A stretch of 64,000 nt of DNA from Takakia lepidozioides (Eukaryota; Streptophyta; Takakiopsida; Takakiales; Takakiaceae), in assembly GCA_030704615.1 (NCBI GenBank), contig CM060731.1:1614001-1678000 (forward strand), in the 5' to 3' direction. The notes under the pieces were generated by a model. That model made no database searches, was not told the DNA's origin, and worked only from the letters and a program-made list of their open reading frames with translations. Of this stretch, positions 32,929-44,585 are shown one piece after another (the stretch's first letter is position 1; every line of letters begins with the position of its first letter). Both the position numbers and the translations under genes were made by a program.

Positions 32929-33105
32929 TCAACGTTTCTTCCGCTTTTGAGGTCGCCCTTCGAAAGCTGCAACCGCCTCGGATGCGTTTCCCATTTCTGA
33001 GGCACGCACCCAAGATGCCTCCACATGATGATAGCCCTTCCATTTGACGAGATACTCCGTTTCTCGGTTCTTGAACCTCCTTGACTTAAGTATTGCCTCC
33101 ACCTC
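32929..33105 (-). other. Integrase C-terminal chromodomain
   Basis: Encodes VEAILKSRRFKNRETEYLVK, WKGYHHVEASWVRASEM and a basic tail (PQKRKKR) before a TGA. It keeps the chromodomain pattern of aromatic cage and W-K-G-Y. Chromovirus chromodomains steer integration to modified histones or centromeric chromatin. Confidence 0.85.
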
Positions 33106-35999
33106 CTACTCAGGTTCATTTTCATGATCACCAGCATAGGTGGCGGACGCACAACTTGATGTCGATTCGGACGCGCTTCATCTTTGAAGTAAGGCTTCAA
33201 AGGGAGACATGGAATACTGGGTGCACCTTGCTGTTTGCCGGCAGCTCCAATTCATACACATCCTCATTCATAACCTTCCGAATGCGAAGGGTCCCGCATA
33301 CGGAGATACGAACTTCGGACTCACTTCCGGAGGTAGTCGGAAATTCTTGATGTTCAACCAGACCTCTGTGCCTGCCTCAAACTTCACTTCCCTCCGCTTC
33401 CGATTCGCCTGCCTTTCATACCGTTTCCTAGCTTTGGCAATGTTGTACTTTGTGAGCTTCAACAAACGCTCGCGTTCTTCCAGTACCGCGCTACTGCCGG
33501 TTCCTCAACGTCCTGGGCGGCCCAACTTGTCGGCACCAGAGGTGCTTTTCCATAGACCAATACGAAAGGGGAAACTCCCGTTGCGGAGTGTTCTGTGTTA
33601 TTATAGCAGAACTATGTTGCGTCTAAGTGTTCCATCCAGTCTGATTGGTCTGCCGACACGTAATTCCGCAAGAATTGCTTCACTACGGAATTCACTCTTT
33701 CCGTTTGGCCGTCCGTCGTAGGTCGGAAGGCGGTGCTCATCTTCAGCCTCGTCCCCATTTTCTTCCAAAGTGTCCTCCAAAATTTACTCGTAAACTTTGG
33801 ATCGCGATCCGAGACAATATCCTTCGGGATTCCATGATGCTTTAAGACGTGGGCGAAGTAAAGTCGCCCTGTCTCATGCGCCGTTGCCGTCTCCTTGGTG
33901 GGATGAAATGGCCCATTTTACAGAACTATCCACCACCACCATGATTGCATCGAATCCTTTTGACAGCGGCATAGCAGTCATGAAATCCATCGAGACGCTT
34001 TCCCAAGTCCCCTCTGGAATCGGCAAGGGTTGTAACAACCCCGCTTGTTTTTTGTACTCGCTCGCGGTTTTGTTGGCATGTGGTGCATGTCTGACATACT
34101 CCTCTGCCTCCTCCCTCAGTTTGGGCCAGAAATACTCTTTCTTCAAGAGTGCCGCAATGCGCTTGGCTCCGCCGTGGCCCGCAAGCGGGCTATCATGGCA
34201 TTCTCTCAGAGGCTATCTCTGATCCCTCCCTTTGGCACGTAGAGACGTTTTTGCTTATACCGGAGCAGTCCATTTTGCAAGTGGAACTGCGATTTAACCC
34301 CCATCCTCAAGTCCTGCATCACGGACTTCGCCAGCTCATCCTTCCGGTAAGCCTTCCGGATCTCCTTTGGAGCGCCGTCTCGCCCTTGTACACCACAAGA
34401 GCTGCTGCTTTCTACTTAAAGCATCGGCCACCACGTTGTCTCGTCCCGGTTTGTACTGGATATCCACGTCGAACACCGCCAAAGTATCTTGCCACCTAAG
34501 TTGTTCTGGGGACAACTTGGGCTGCGTGGCAAAATACTTCACCGTGACATTGTCCGTGAACACCTTCACTGGGTTGGAACCAACATAGTGGCGCCAAAGC
34601 TCAAGACAGTGCACCACCGCCTTCATCTCTTTTTTCGTGCGTCGGCCATCGTCGCTCCACTTCATTCAGTTTCTTACTTTTGTAAGCCACTGGACGTTCA
34701 TCTTGCATAAGTACACCCCCAATCGCGAAGTCCAACGCATCTGTATGAATCTCAAATGGACGATCGAACTCCGGGATTTTCAAGACTGGAGCTTCCGCCA
34801 TCCGCTGCTTCAATTCAGCAAAAGTTTGGCCACAAAATGTGTTCCATACCCAGACTTTGGATTTACACAGAAGGTCCGACAGCGGCCCCGCGATCTTGGC
34901 GAAATTTCTCACATACTTCCGGTAATAGGAGGCGAGTCCTAGGAAGGATCGCACTCCCGGGACCAAAGTCGGAGGCTCCCAGTCCAAGATCGCCCTCACC
35001 TTTCTGTCATCCATTTCAATCCCATCCTGTGTAATCACATGCCCCAAGAACTCCACTTTCGTGACCCCGAATTTGCATTTTGAAGCTTTGGCGTACAGCT
35101 TCCCTTCCGCAACTTTTGGAACACCCTTTTGAGGTGCTCCAGGTGTTCCTCCTTTGTTTTCGAGTACACCAAGATGTCGTCGATGTACACGATCACAAAG
35201 TCATCCAACCACTCCTGAAAAAGGCTGTTCATCAGCGTGCTAAAGGTCGCCGGTGCATTAGTGAGCCCAAAAGGCATCACCAAGAACTCATATGAACCAT
35301 ACCTTGTCCTGCACGCGGTCTTCTCATCATCTCCTTCCGCCACCCGAATTTGATGATAGCCGGAGCGCAAGTCGATCCGGCTGAAATACTTCGCTCCTGC
35401 CAACCGGTCGAAAAGGTCGTCGATCCTTGGCAAGGGTACCGTTTTTAATAGTCACCTTATTCAAAGCCCTGTAATCGACACACATCCGCAGCGTCCCATC
35501 CTCTTGTCTGCGAATAGCACCGGGCTCCGTAAGGTGACTTACTCGGCCGGATGTACCCCTTTGACATTAGATCCTTGAGCTGAGTCTTCAGCTCGACCAA
35601 CTCTCTGTGGCTCAACCGGTAGGGCGCCTTGGCAGGCGGTTCCGATCCCGGTATCACCTCAATCTTGTGGTCAACTCCTCTTCGCGGTGGCAAGCCGCTT
35701 GGTAAATCCTCCGGCATCACATCCTGGTATTTCTCCAAAATCCCCTTGATCCAATCTGGGCTCGGCTCCCCATCGCCTTCTCCTTTCACTTCTCTAATGT
35801 AAAGCAAAAACTGGGACTCGTGTGCCTCCTCCACGGCCCCTCCTTTGCTGACAGAAGGTTTATTTGCCCTCCCACGGATTTGGGCGTTTTCCGACACTCG
35901 TAAAACCTCGCCACCATTCCCACATGGCAGCGTGACTACTCTCTTGCGGCCCTCTATGACCGCTCCGGATTTGCTCAAAAAGGTCATCCCCAGACAAGT
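32929..35999 (-). pseudogene. Ty3/gypsy chromovirus pol (RT-RNaseH-integrase-chromodomain), decayed
   Basis: Reading down the minus strand: end of protease (LGMTFLSKSGAVIEGRKRVV, ~35990); RT with [30 protein letters not shown] and [10 protein letters not shown] (35430-35150); RNaseH with FEIHTDALDFAIGGVLMQDE (~34730) and VADALSRK; integrase zinc region HHxCC remnant near 34150 and core SMDFMTAMPLSKGFDAIMVV (~33960); then a chromodomain at 33105-32929. Many frameshifts and stops break it. Chromodomain plus polymerase order identifies a chromovirus. It ends abruptly at about 36000 against the gypsy fragment that follows. Confidence 0.85.
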
Positions 36000-36102
36000 T
36001 CTTTCATGCTCGTTGGGTATAACCCGGTGAACCCGACTGTTTCTGTGTTTTCAATATGCAAATCGTGCTGGCAATGGTTTGTCAGGATACCACTGTATCC
36101 CT

Positions 36103-38170
36103 TCAACTTATTGACTTGGACTCTTCCCCTGCATCTCTTGTTAATGGTTTGGCTGACATGGCGGTGTTGTTATCATATTCTTCTGTTATGACATAAGGTC
36201 CTTTCCATGGTGATTTAAGCTTAGAAGCCTTAATCTTCCCCTTCTTCTGCAACCACAGAACCAAATCACCCATCTTAAAAGTTTTCAGTTTACCTTCATC
36301 AAATTGATCCTTCCTCTTCATCTGAATTCTGGTCATGTTATCTGCTGCATCAGCACGTACTTCTTCCACATGATATAATTCATTCCTGACCTTAATTGAA
36401 TCTTCCAATTCCATTCTCCTTCCTCAATCAGTTCTCATGGTAGGTAACAAGAACTCCACTGGAAGTAAAGCTTCCATACCATAAACTAATTGGAATGGTG
36501 TATACTTAGTGGTGACTTTATATGAAGTCATGTATGACCACAAAACTGTCAACAACTTTGTATCCCAATCTGTTCTGTTTGCATTGATTATCTTAGCCAA
36601 GATAGTACATAGTATTTTGTTGGTAGCCTCTGCCTGCCCATTACCCTGTGGGTAATAAGTTGTACTCTTCCTATGCACAATCATGAACTCTTTAGTCAAT
36701 AGTTCAATGGTCTCATTAATGAAGTGACTTCCCTGGTCACTGATAAATTCCAGAGGACAGCCAAATCTTGTAAGTATGTTCTTATACATGAACCTTGCTG
36801 TGGACTTAGCTGAGTTGTCCCTCAGAGCTTTAGCTTCCACCCACTTTGTAGTATAATCAGTGGCTGTGATTATATACTTGTTCTGTGTATTTCTGGCTGG
36901 TGGGTTAATTGGTCCAACAAAGTCTAGTCCCCATTTCTGAAATGGTTCAGTAGGCATCGTAGGATGCAAAACCATCTTTCTAGATCTCTGCAATGGTCCT
37001 AGCCTCTGACACTCATCATAACTCTTGCAATACTTGTGTACATCCTTGAACAATGTAGGCCACCAGTAACCTGCAAGTAGTATCTTTCTACTGGTAGTCT
37101 CTTCTCCAAAATGACCTCCAGCCACTCCTTTATGAGTTTCCTCCAAAACTTTATTTACTTCATGGCGGTACAAGCATCGTTTAAGTACTCCATCAGGTCT
37201 TAGCTTATACATTCTGCCCCCTATCATAGTATAGGATAAAGCCTTTATAGCTATTCTCTTCCTCTGCTCCTTCCCATAACTAGGTGGGCACTGACCATGA
37301 GTAAGGTAGTATCTGATTGGCCACTACCAATCTAACCAATCATCTGCACTTCCCTGCACCTCCACTGCAAATAAACTCGCATCAGGTAGTTGGTCGTCTA
37401 CTCCTGTAGCGGGCTCTCCTGTTGATAGGCGTGACAAGTGATCTGCCACAAGATGTAAACGGCCAAGCTTGTAAACAACATCAAACTCAAACTCGTGCAA
37501 GATTATTAACCACCTTGCTATCCTTCCACTTATCAAAGGCTTGTTCACCAGATAAATCAGAGCCTGATGATCCACATAAAACATAAACTTCCTTCCCAAT
37601 AGGTAATGTCTGAATTTCTTGACTGCATAAATCATTGCCAATGCTTCTCTTTCAGTTGTGCTATAGTTCTTCTCAGCACTGTTCATCAACCTGCTAGCAT
37701 AATACACAGGTGAATCTATGTTTCCTGTAACATTTTGGGCTAATACTGCTCCCAATGCTTCTCCTGAGGCATCACTGTGAACATGAAACACTACATGCCA
37801 GTGGGGGTTTATCAGCACAGGTGTAGTTGTTACTGACAATGTAAGTTCCTCAAAAGCCTGTTGACATTCCGGTGTCCATGCAAACACTGCATCTTTCTTC
37901 AAAAGCTTGCTCAATGGTGCTGTTATCTGTGCATACCGTCTGACAAATCTTCTGTAATAACTGGTTTGTCCAAGGAATCTCCTTAGACTCTTAACATTTA
38001 CTGGTGGTGGAGAGGCTTTAATGGCCTCTGTCTTCCTGGGATCCACAAGAAGTCCCCTCTTACACACAATGTGTCCCGAAAATACCCCTGAATTCACACA
38101 GAAAGTACACTTCTCTGGATTCAGGCCCAGACCTCTCATCCTGCATCTGGCCAAACATAACTCCAATTGA
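36103..38170 (-). pseudogene. Tat/Athila-like Ty3/gypsy pol fragment
   Basis: 37324-38170 encodes the end of RT (PEKCTFCVNSGVFSGHIVCK, FLGQTSYYRRFVRRYAQ) and an RNaseH domain (FHVHSDASGEALGAVLAQ, REALAMIYAVKKFRHYL, FYVDHQALIYL, VADHLSRL). 36424-37227 encodes an integrase with the H2C2 finger (HKGVAGGHFG..CKSYDECQ) and DDE core (WGLDFVGPI, FISDQGSHF, YYPQGNGQAEATN). 36103-36414 carries the integrase C-terminal GPY/F motif (SPWKGPYVITE). The NGQAEATNK form suggests the Tat/Athila branch. The 5' side is cut at 38170 by the terminal repeat of another transposon; gag and most of RT are absent. Confidence 0.85.
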
Positions 38171-39624
38171 GGTTTACTATTTCATGAGCAGAAACCATGA
38201 GCCATGAGCCATGAGCCGCATGAGCGGTGAGCCGAAGTCTAAAACACGCGGATTTCATGAGCGGACTCCTCCAAATTTGGAGATGCGGCAGATTAAACAA
38301 GTATTAAAATAATAATTTTATATTTGACCTTGCCGTTTTTGGAAGTTACGGATCCTGTAATGCGGCAAAGATATGTTGTCAGTAACAACTCCGCTCATGG
38401 GTTTTTAGATCCGCTCATGGAAATGAGTGACCGTGCAACGACAAATCCAGTATACCACGGCAAAAGGACGTCGCATACTGGCCTGTATAGAGTATTCCGC
38501 GGTTTTACATGCCTTAACATTGGAATGAAGCTGACCCTTTTGCCGCGACTGAACCAATAGAGTCTGCACAATTCTATCATCTTCCAGTATTCGGCGGGAA
38601 AGTTTTGCAAGTGAACTAGGAAATGCGGTGCCGCATTAGGGTTCGCACGTGCGAAATTTCTGGGCGGTTTGGTGTTGCTGACTGCCGCATCTACCAGTAC
38701 CTACGACGTTACTTGGAAATGCGGCGCCGCATTTCCTTGCCGGGGGTCGAATGAGGAAAGCAAAGTTTGGGAGAGCTGAAAAACAGGAACCCTCCAACAC
38801 ACAAAAATACATGCACTTGGAAACACGAGTGAATGACACCCGGGTTCCTCTTCAATCCTCCGCCTCAAAGGGCGAGTACGGACGTCCCCCTCTAGGTGTT
38901 CACCTCTGCGGTGCAAAGGCGTCCCTTTGATCTTCTCTCGCAATGCTGTCGCCCATTTCAGTGGATTCTTCGACCTCGAAGCTGTTCGCACCAACAATTC
39001 CTCCCTGTCCGGCCCAAAGCCCCATTGTTTCCCGCTCAGGAACTTGTAGTACGTGGCTTGCTGCATGATTGCTCTGTCGATGTCCTCTGTTGTGGCCGTC
39101 ACTACGTCCACCAGATGTGCGGCAGAAGACGCTCGCCAGGAGGAGTGCACTGATTCTGCCATATTCGTGTTCGGCATGTCTGTGTCGGAATCCAAGCACC
39201 GCTCCTACAAGGACACAGACAATGGTGAGGAACCAATGGAAAGGTCCGTAATAGAAAGACAATTGCACGAAAATGACAGGATCATACCTCCCGCATGTAC
39301 TGTCCGAACTGTCGATACCGGAAATGCCACCACCCCAACCAGCTGTGCATGGCTCCCAGATTGGTTGTCTCCACTGCACCTGACGTGTTCCACCAAGCCT
39401 CGATGATAGCAAACTTAACCTCTGCGTCATCAAATGTGGGTGCATCCTTCCACGCCGTACAAAGGACACGGTGTTCAGCCTGGAATGAGCTAGCAACAAA
39501 TTTGGTAGTGTAGTGGGATAGACTCTGTATCCAATGGAATCCACATGATCTCTCTTTCCCCTCCATTGGCACATTGGGGTCCTCACCGTACACACGCCGC
39601 ACCGCTGCCCAGTTGGCCTGAGCG
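38171..39624 (-). mobile_element. Second copy of the 13-kb transposon family (terminal part, transposase remnant)
   Basis: Starts at GGTTTACTATTTCATGAGCA (38171), matching the end of the 13.1-kb element, followed by repeated CATGAGC(C/GG) units (38190-38265, 38390-38430). A GGAAATGCGGCGCCGCATTTCC-type palindrome lies near 38717. Minus-strand coding for the transposase spans about 38850-39624: TNMAESVHSSW, GKERSCGFHWIQSL, MREV, RRVYGEDPNVPM. It lacks the SWIM region, so it is internally deleted. Transposase homology stops exactly at 39624/39625 where an LTR begins. Confidence 0.75.
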
Positions 39625-40591
39625 TGTTAGAGGACTGTCGGGGACTTAGACACTTATACGGGATCTGTAGGGTACCCTTAATTTTTGCACAGACTGAGAC
39701 CAACAAGAGCCTTAGGGGTGACAGCAGCGCACTGTAGAGGGGGGTTACACAGCCCGTCACAGTCGTCACAGCCAACACAGCCCGTCACAATCGTCACAGC
39801 AGACACAGCCGACACAGCCAACACAGCCCGTCACAGTCGTCACAGCCGACATAGCCCGGCACAGCCACACAGCCAGTCACAGCCCGACACAGCCAAACAC
39901 AGTCGCACAGCCAGTCACAGCCCGTCACAGTTTCACACAGCCAGTCACAGCTTGACACAGCTGTCACGATCATAGGGAACGAAGAGTAGGACAGGGAAAC
40001 GACTGTGGGGAACAACACCTGCGAAGGGAACATGTTAGTTCAGAGACGACGGTTAGTGAGGGAAACGGTTAGAACCACGGATAGGAAGATAAAGGGAGAA
40101 ACGGGGAATTGAGGGATATCATTCGGAGGAGGACTTCTTGGTCATGGAGGAGAGGGGATCGGGCAGAGATGAAGAACAGAAGTGAAGATAGAGAGATGAT
40201 GAGTAGATGCTTGATATATGCAAGGTTGTAATGATATTGTAGAGCAGATTAGAGACACAAAGGCTTCGGCCTGATACCTGATAAACCATAATCGGATACT
40301 TTTACGATACAATCACACTGTGTAGAGAGATCTGAGTGAAGCTGTGGAATGAATGGATGAGTTGATGGAATCCAATAGATTGATAAAGCAAACTGATACT
40401 TAATTATCAATGGTAAGATAGCTAACATAAATACAAAAGGGAAACAAATAGGAAACACCCCCATGATACACTAGCTGTAGGTCATGACTGATTGTTCTGC
40501 GCGGGCTGAGTACTTAGAGATTTCCAACTCTTCTATCTTGGAGTTTCCGCCTCGAATAGCGAAGGGATGGGTGAGTAAAAGCCGCGCGACA
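39625..40591 (+). mobile_element. Complete LTR (967 bp), TG..CA, with TG/CA-rich minisatellite
   Basis: Begins TGTTAGAGGACTGTC and ends AAAGCCGCGCGACA. It is immediately followed by TTTGGTGACCATACTGGGGA, a primer-binding-site-like sequence (40592-40611), so this is a 5' LTR in plus orientation. 39745-39970 is an ACAGCC(G/A)GTCACAG-type minisatellite. Related LTR pieces are at 5870-6303 and 29812-30551. Only about 70 bases of internal region follow before other repeats begin. Confidence 0.8.
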
Positions 40592-40660
40592 TTTGGTGAC
40601 CATACTGGGGAACTGAGTCATGAACAACTAGATGTGACAGGCATCTGGTGGGATCATGGT

Positions 40661-40746
40661 TGTCGTGCGCATACATATCGCTACACAACTACATCGCTGT
40701 CCAAACCACACCACACATATATGCACAATAAAGTAGTCTAGCACAA
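40661..40746. repeat. 86-bp direct repeat, copy A
   Basis: TGTCGTGCGCATACATATCG through GCACAA. Copy B (41105-41190) is nearly identical. Together they flank the LTR at 40747-41102. Confidence 0.85.
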
Positions 40747-41102
40747 TGATAACCAAACTAGATAAGGACACACACTCTCAACACAAGAAATATGAATCCC
40801 TCAACATCACTCTTTAAATAATAGTCGAGCCAGGGGCACCCCAAGCTATGGGGACTCCACCCCACAACAACCTACACTCCCATCATAAGCACACTCAGAT
40901 CTAAACGAATGCAGGAGCTCGGTCGCGCAGGCTCAACTCGAGAGAGATGAGCCGCGCGACTGCCGCTCTCGTGAAGATAAGACGGACCAGGTGTCAAACT
41001 AAACTTGACACCTGATTTAACACTTGACCTAAATCCAAGTGTTAAATACAAATAACTAGTTTTATTCTAGCTGTTTTCACACTGTGCTTATTTAACTTGA
41101 CA
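40747..41102 (-). repeat. 3' LTR of the methyltransferase-bearing gypsy element
   Basis: Near-identical to 52794-53150. It contains two predicted stem-loops: GGTGTCAA paired with TTGACACC (about 40989-41012) and TTTAACACTTG paired with CAAGTGTTAAA (about 41015-41046). Confidence 0.88.
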
Positions 41103-41104
41103 GC

Positions 41105-41190
41105 TGTCGTGCGCATACATATCGCTACACAACTACATCGCTGTCCAAACCACACCACACATATATGCACAATAAAGTAGTCTGCCACAA
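41105..41190. repeat. 86-bp direct repeat, copy B
   Basis: Same sequence as 40661-40746 with about two differences (TCTGCCACAA versus TCTAGCACAA). It lies between the polypurine-like tract and the 3' LTR. Confidence 0.85.
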
Positions 41191-41449
41191 TCGCCCCCCT
41201 AGCTGGTGGATAGGTCCCTCTACCTCCAGATAGCTACAAGATGTAATAGCCACAGCCGTACTAAGTCCTCTATCACTGTCCCTATTATACTCAAACTCTA
41301 TAGACCAAGAGGCCGGGTACAAGAGTAGCCCCATCGTTAGTCGCCGTCTTGCAATCTGTGAACTTGAGCCAAGATCTCGTGTGTTCAAGGTCTCCTAGTA
41401 GCTGGGCCTTGCGTTTCTTGTTAGCCTCCCATGGTTGTATCCACTCCCA

Positions 41450-41600
41450 CTATCCAATGCAATGTGGACATAACCAATCCCCATCCGGAACCATCTCAAG
41501 AGGTGGAGTCAAGCATCCCATATGCCAACCTCTAGAGCATCGATCACACACCAGCATGGTGGCTGCCCCTTTAGCAGACCCACACAACATGCACCTCAAA
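41450..41600 (-). other. PHD zinc finger at integrase C-terminus
   Basis: The spacing C-x2-C (CMLC), C-x2-C (CDRC), H-x2-C (HMGC), C-x2-C (CPHC) with W before the last pair is the complete Cys4-His-Cys3 PHD pattern. PHD fingers read histone H3 tails, often H3K4 methylation state. The position corresponds to that of the chromodomain in chromoviruses, which suggests a role in choosing integration sites. Confidence 0.85.
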
Positions 41601-44582
41601 CCTGCAGATACCACTGCCAGGTTTGGGTCAATCCTGCCATCGACATTCGGAAGGTGACATGGCGCACAATTACGCACATGGTCCTTCCAAGTTATGCCAT
41701 CCCGACCCTCCAAGACCAAGACGCCTGAGGGCAAGACCTCTCGAACCCTCAAAATAACACGTCCTGCAGTCACATCCAGGGTCGTAGGAGCAGTCTGCTG
41801 CAGATAGACATAGTCACCAGGGTTGAATCTCCGAACCCCAGGACGATAGCCCCCACCACGTATGGTAGCATACCTCAACGTATCACGGTGTTGTGCAATG
41901 GCAAGGTTCTCGAAAGCCATGGGCATGACTCTCTTGAACAACTCTGCACGCTGCTCACATGCACGTGCCCACACGTCCGGATCGTCAAGGTTAAGAACTG
42001 TAGCAGCTTCTCTGCGAATGGATGTAGGCAAATCCGGCTCTCGGCCAAAGAGAAGAAAGTATGGTGAGAAGGAGGCAAGTGATGCTTGCTTGCTGAACCT
42101 GTAGCCCATGGCTAACCAGGGTAACTGAAGGTCCCAATCTCCTAGGTGTCCCTTCTGCAAGCCATACTTGCGCAAACCCCTCTTTACTGTCTGAACAACT
42201 CTCTCTGCCAAGCCATCGGCTCAGGATGATCCCGAGAAGTGGTGCGGTGGTCTATCAAGGCCTTGTCACACAAAGCCTGAAACTCCCCCAAGAACTCTCT
42301 CCCTTGGTCCGTGAGTACCTCAGCTGGAGCACCGAATCGGCTAAGCACACAATCCAGAATGCATACGCAGCTCCCTCACTAGCCTTATCAGGCAATGGAA
42401 CCAATTCAATCCACTTGGAGAAGTGCTCCACCATCACCAACACGTACTTGTTGTGGCGCATGGTCAGTGGCAACGGCCCTGCGAAGTCAAGACTCCACCT
42501 GTAGCCCAATCCCATGATCGGAAGAGGGTGCAATTGTGGAGTAGGGGCGTTGAATGAAGCACGCACCCTGTCACACACCATGCACCTAGCCACAAATTGT
42601 TGCACCTCTGTGTGCATACCACGCCACCAATACTGCCCCTGCAGTAGACTATGAGTGCGTCGCACCCCAAAATGCCCCAACTCCTCATGGGCATGCCGCA
42701 CTAACCGTGCCCGCTGTGTTGGGTGAGGCACAATCCTCACTCGACCATCCTCCCACACTCGGAGCAGGTGTGTCCCCTCCCACCTGAACCTCTTGGCTCG
42801 TTGTAGGATCCGATCCCTCTCCTTGGCAGTCATAGTGGCTGCCGTGTCTCCACTGCGGAGGTAGTCCAACACAACTGAATCCTCATGTATATCTTTGGCG
42901 CCACCCTGCTCATTGCTGGCCTCAGGGTCCTCAGACACTTGATCTACAGTCATCCCTGTTGTAGGTCCAACCTGGCCTTCCGCTGCCAAGATACACAGAA
43001 ATGCAGATGCATGCCATCCGGGCACCATCTCCTCGTCCGTCTCACCATGCCACCGAGCTCCAGTGTCATCCTGCTGGCTCGTGCATGGATTGCGACTCAA
43101 CCCATCTGCATTTCGATTGACCAAACCCGGTCGATGCACCACCTGAAAGTCATACTCTTGAAGGATGAGTGCCCACCGTGCAAGCTTCCCCGTAAGCTTG
43201 TCTGACTCCATCAACCACTTGAGTGGTTGGTGATCCGTGACAAGGGTGAAGAGATTGCCGTATAGATAGCACCTGAAGTGTGCCACGGCCCACACTGCAG
43301 CTAAGCATTCTCCCTCATATGAGCTATACTTAGACTCTGCAGCATTGTTCGAGCGGCTAGCATAAGCCACTACGAACTCTCTTCCCTCATCATCCACCTG
43401 TGTGAGCACCGCTCCAAGCCCCAGCATGCTCCAATCTGTATGCAGCTGAAAAGGACGCCCCCTGATAGGTCGTCTCAAGATGGGCGCCGAGGTCAACCTC
43501 GCCTTGAGCTCTTGAAAAGCTTGTTCTTGCTCATCTTCCCACTGCCACTCCTGGTCCACCTTGGTCAGCTTGGTTAGAGCCTTTGCAATGGCACTAAATC
43601 CCTTAACAAACCGTCTGTAATAGTTTGCTAACCCCATGAAAGCTCGAACTCGGCTCACATCCGTGGGGCGTGGAACCTGTGCAATGGACTCTACCTTAGT
43701 CTGCTGTACCCCCAATCCTCCAGGATATATCATGTGACCCAGATACTCAATCTGGTTGTGGAAAAACTTGCACTTGCCCGGATGTAACTTCAATCCGTGC
43801 GTCCTCAAGCGCTCAAATACCCCCTGAAGGTGTCTCTCATGCTCCTCCACCGTAGCACTAAAGATGATGATGTCATCTATGTAGCACCGAGCAAACTCCA
43901 CCCCTGCTAGAATCCTGTCCATGACTCTTTGAAACTCAGCGGGAGCGTTTTTAAGCCCAAATGGTAAGAACCGCCACTGGTATAGGCAATCCTTCCCGTG
44001 CTCATTGATCCCCCAGAATGCCGTCTTTTGCTTATCCGCCTCCTTGATCGGCAACTGGTGATATCCGGATCGTAAATCCAACGTGCTAAAGACCTTGGAA
44101 TGCCCAATGGCATCAAAGATCTCCTCTGGTGTTGGCATGGCATACCTATCGGACTTGGTCTGACGATTTACAGGCCGGTAATCACCGCACATACGTCTCT
44201 CCGTCCAATTGCCATAGACATCCTTCTTAGCTGGCATCACTGTGGCTGAAGCATACTCTCCACCAGAGAGCTCCACCAAACCTGCCTCCCAGAGATCTTG
44301 AGTCCTCATCTGAATCAAAGACCTCTCCATGTCACTGTATCTATAGGGTCTCCGAAAGATTGGCGTGTCAGTGGCCAACTCAATACGGATCTCTTGACCC
44401 TTCAGTGCTCCCAAGTCCTTCAAACTGAAGGCAAAGCAATTCCTGTAAGCCCTCAGGAACCGCCGTATACGTCGTCTCTCTCCTCCGGTGACAATGGGTC
44501 CAATGTCAGGCTCCCAATTGTCCTCCGTAACTGCAACCTTAAGTCCAGTGGGCTTAGAGGTAGAGGACGCGTCCCGTGGTTG
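41450..44582 (-). pseudogene. gypsy pol: RT, RNaseH, integrase and C-terminal PHD finger
   Basis: Downstream of the methyltransferase in the same frame, separated by one TAG. RT shows [40 protein letters not shown] and CYIDDIIIF. RNaseH shows FQLHTDWSMLGLGAVLTQVD, YEGECLAAVWAVAHFRCYLY, LVTDHQPLKWL and NADGLSRNP. Integrase has HFGVRRTHSLLQ..CMVCDR and core WSLDFAGPLPLTMRHNKYVL. A frameshift near 42360 and another near 42215 break the DDE core; the frame resumes with LAERVVQTVKRGLRKYG (42211-41450). The final ~50 residues form a PHD finger. Family assignment is secure; this copy's integrase is broken. Confidence 0.88.
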
Positions 44583-44585
44583 CTA
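44577..44585 (-). promoter_or_regulatory. Candidate stop-codon readthrough site (UAG CAA CCA)
   Basis: The methyltransferase ORF ends GCA GCA TAG CAA CCA CGG, and the same frame continues open into RT. UAG followed by CARYYA is the type I readthrough context known from tobamoviruses; CAA CCA fits exactly. Readthrough would yield a methyltransferase-RT-integrase fusion as a minority product. Confidence 0.6.

Noticed and set aside
40747-41102. Possibility that the 86-bp flanking repeats are a target-site duplication of a solo LTR
   Set aside because: Far too long for an integrase duplication, and the inner copy is part of the element's internal region.
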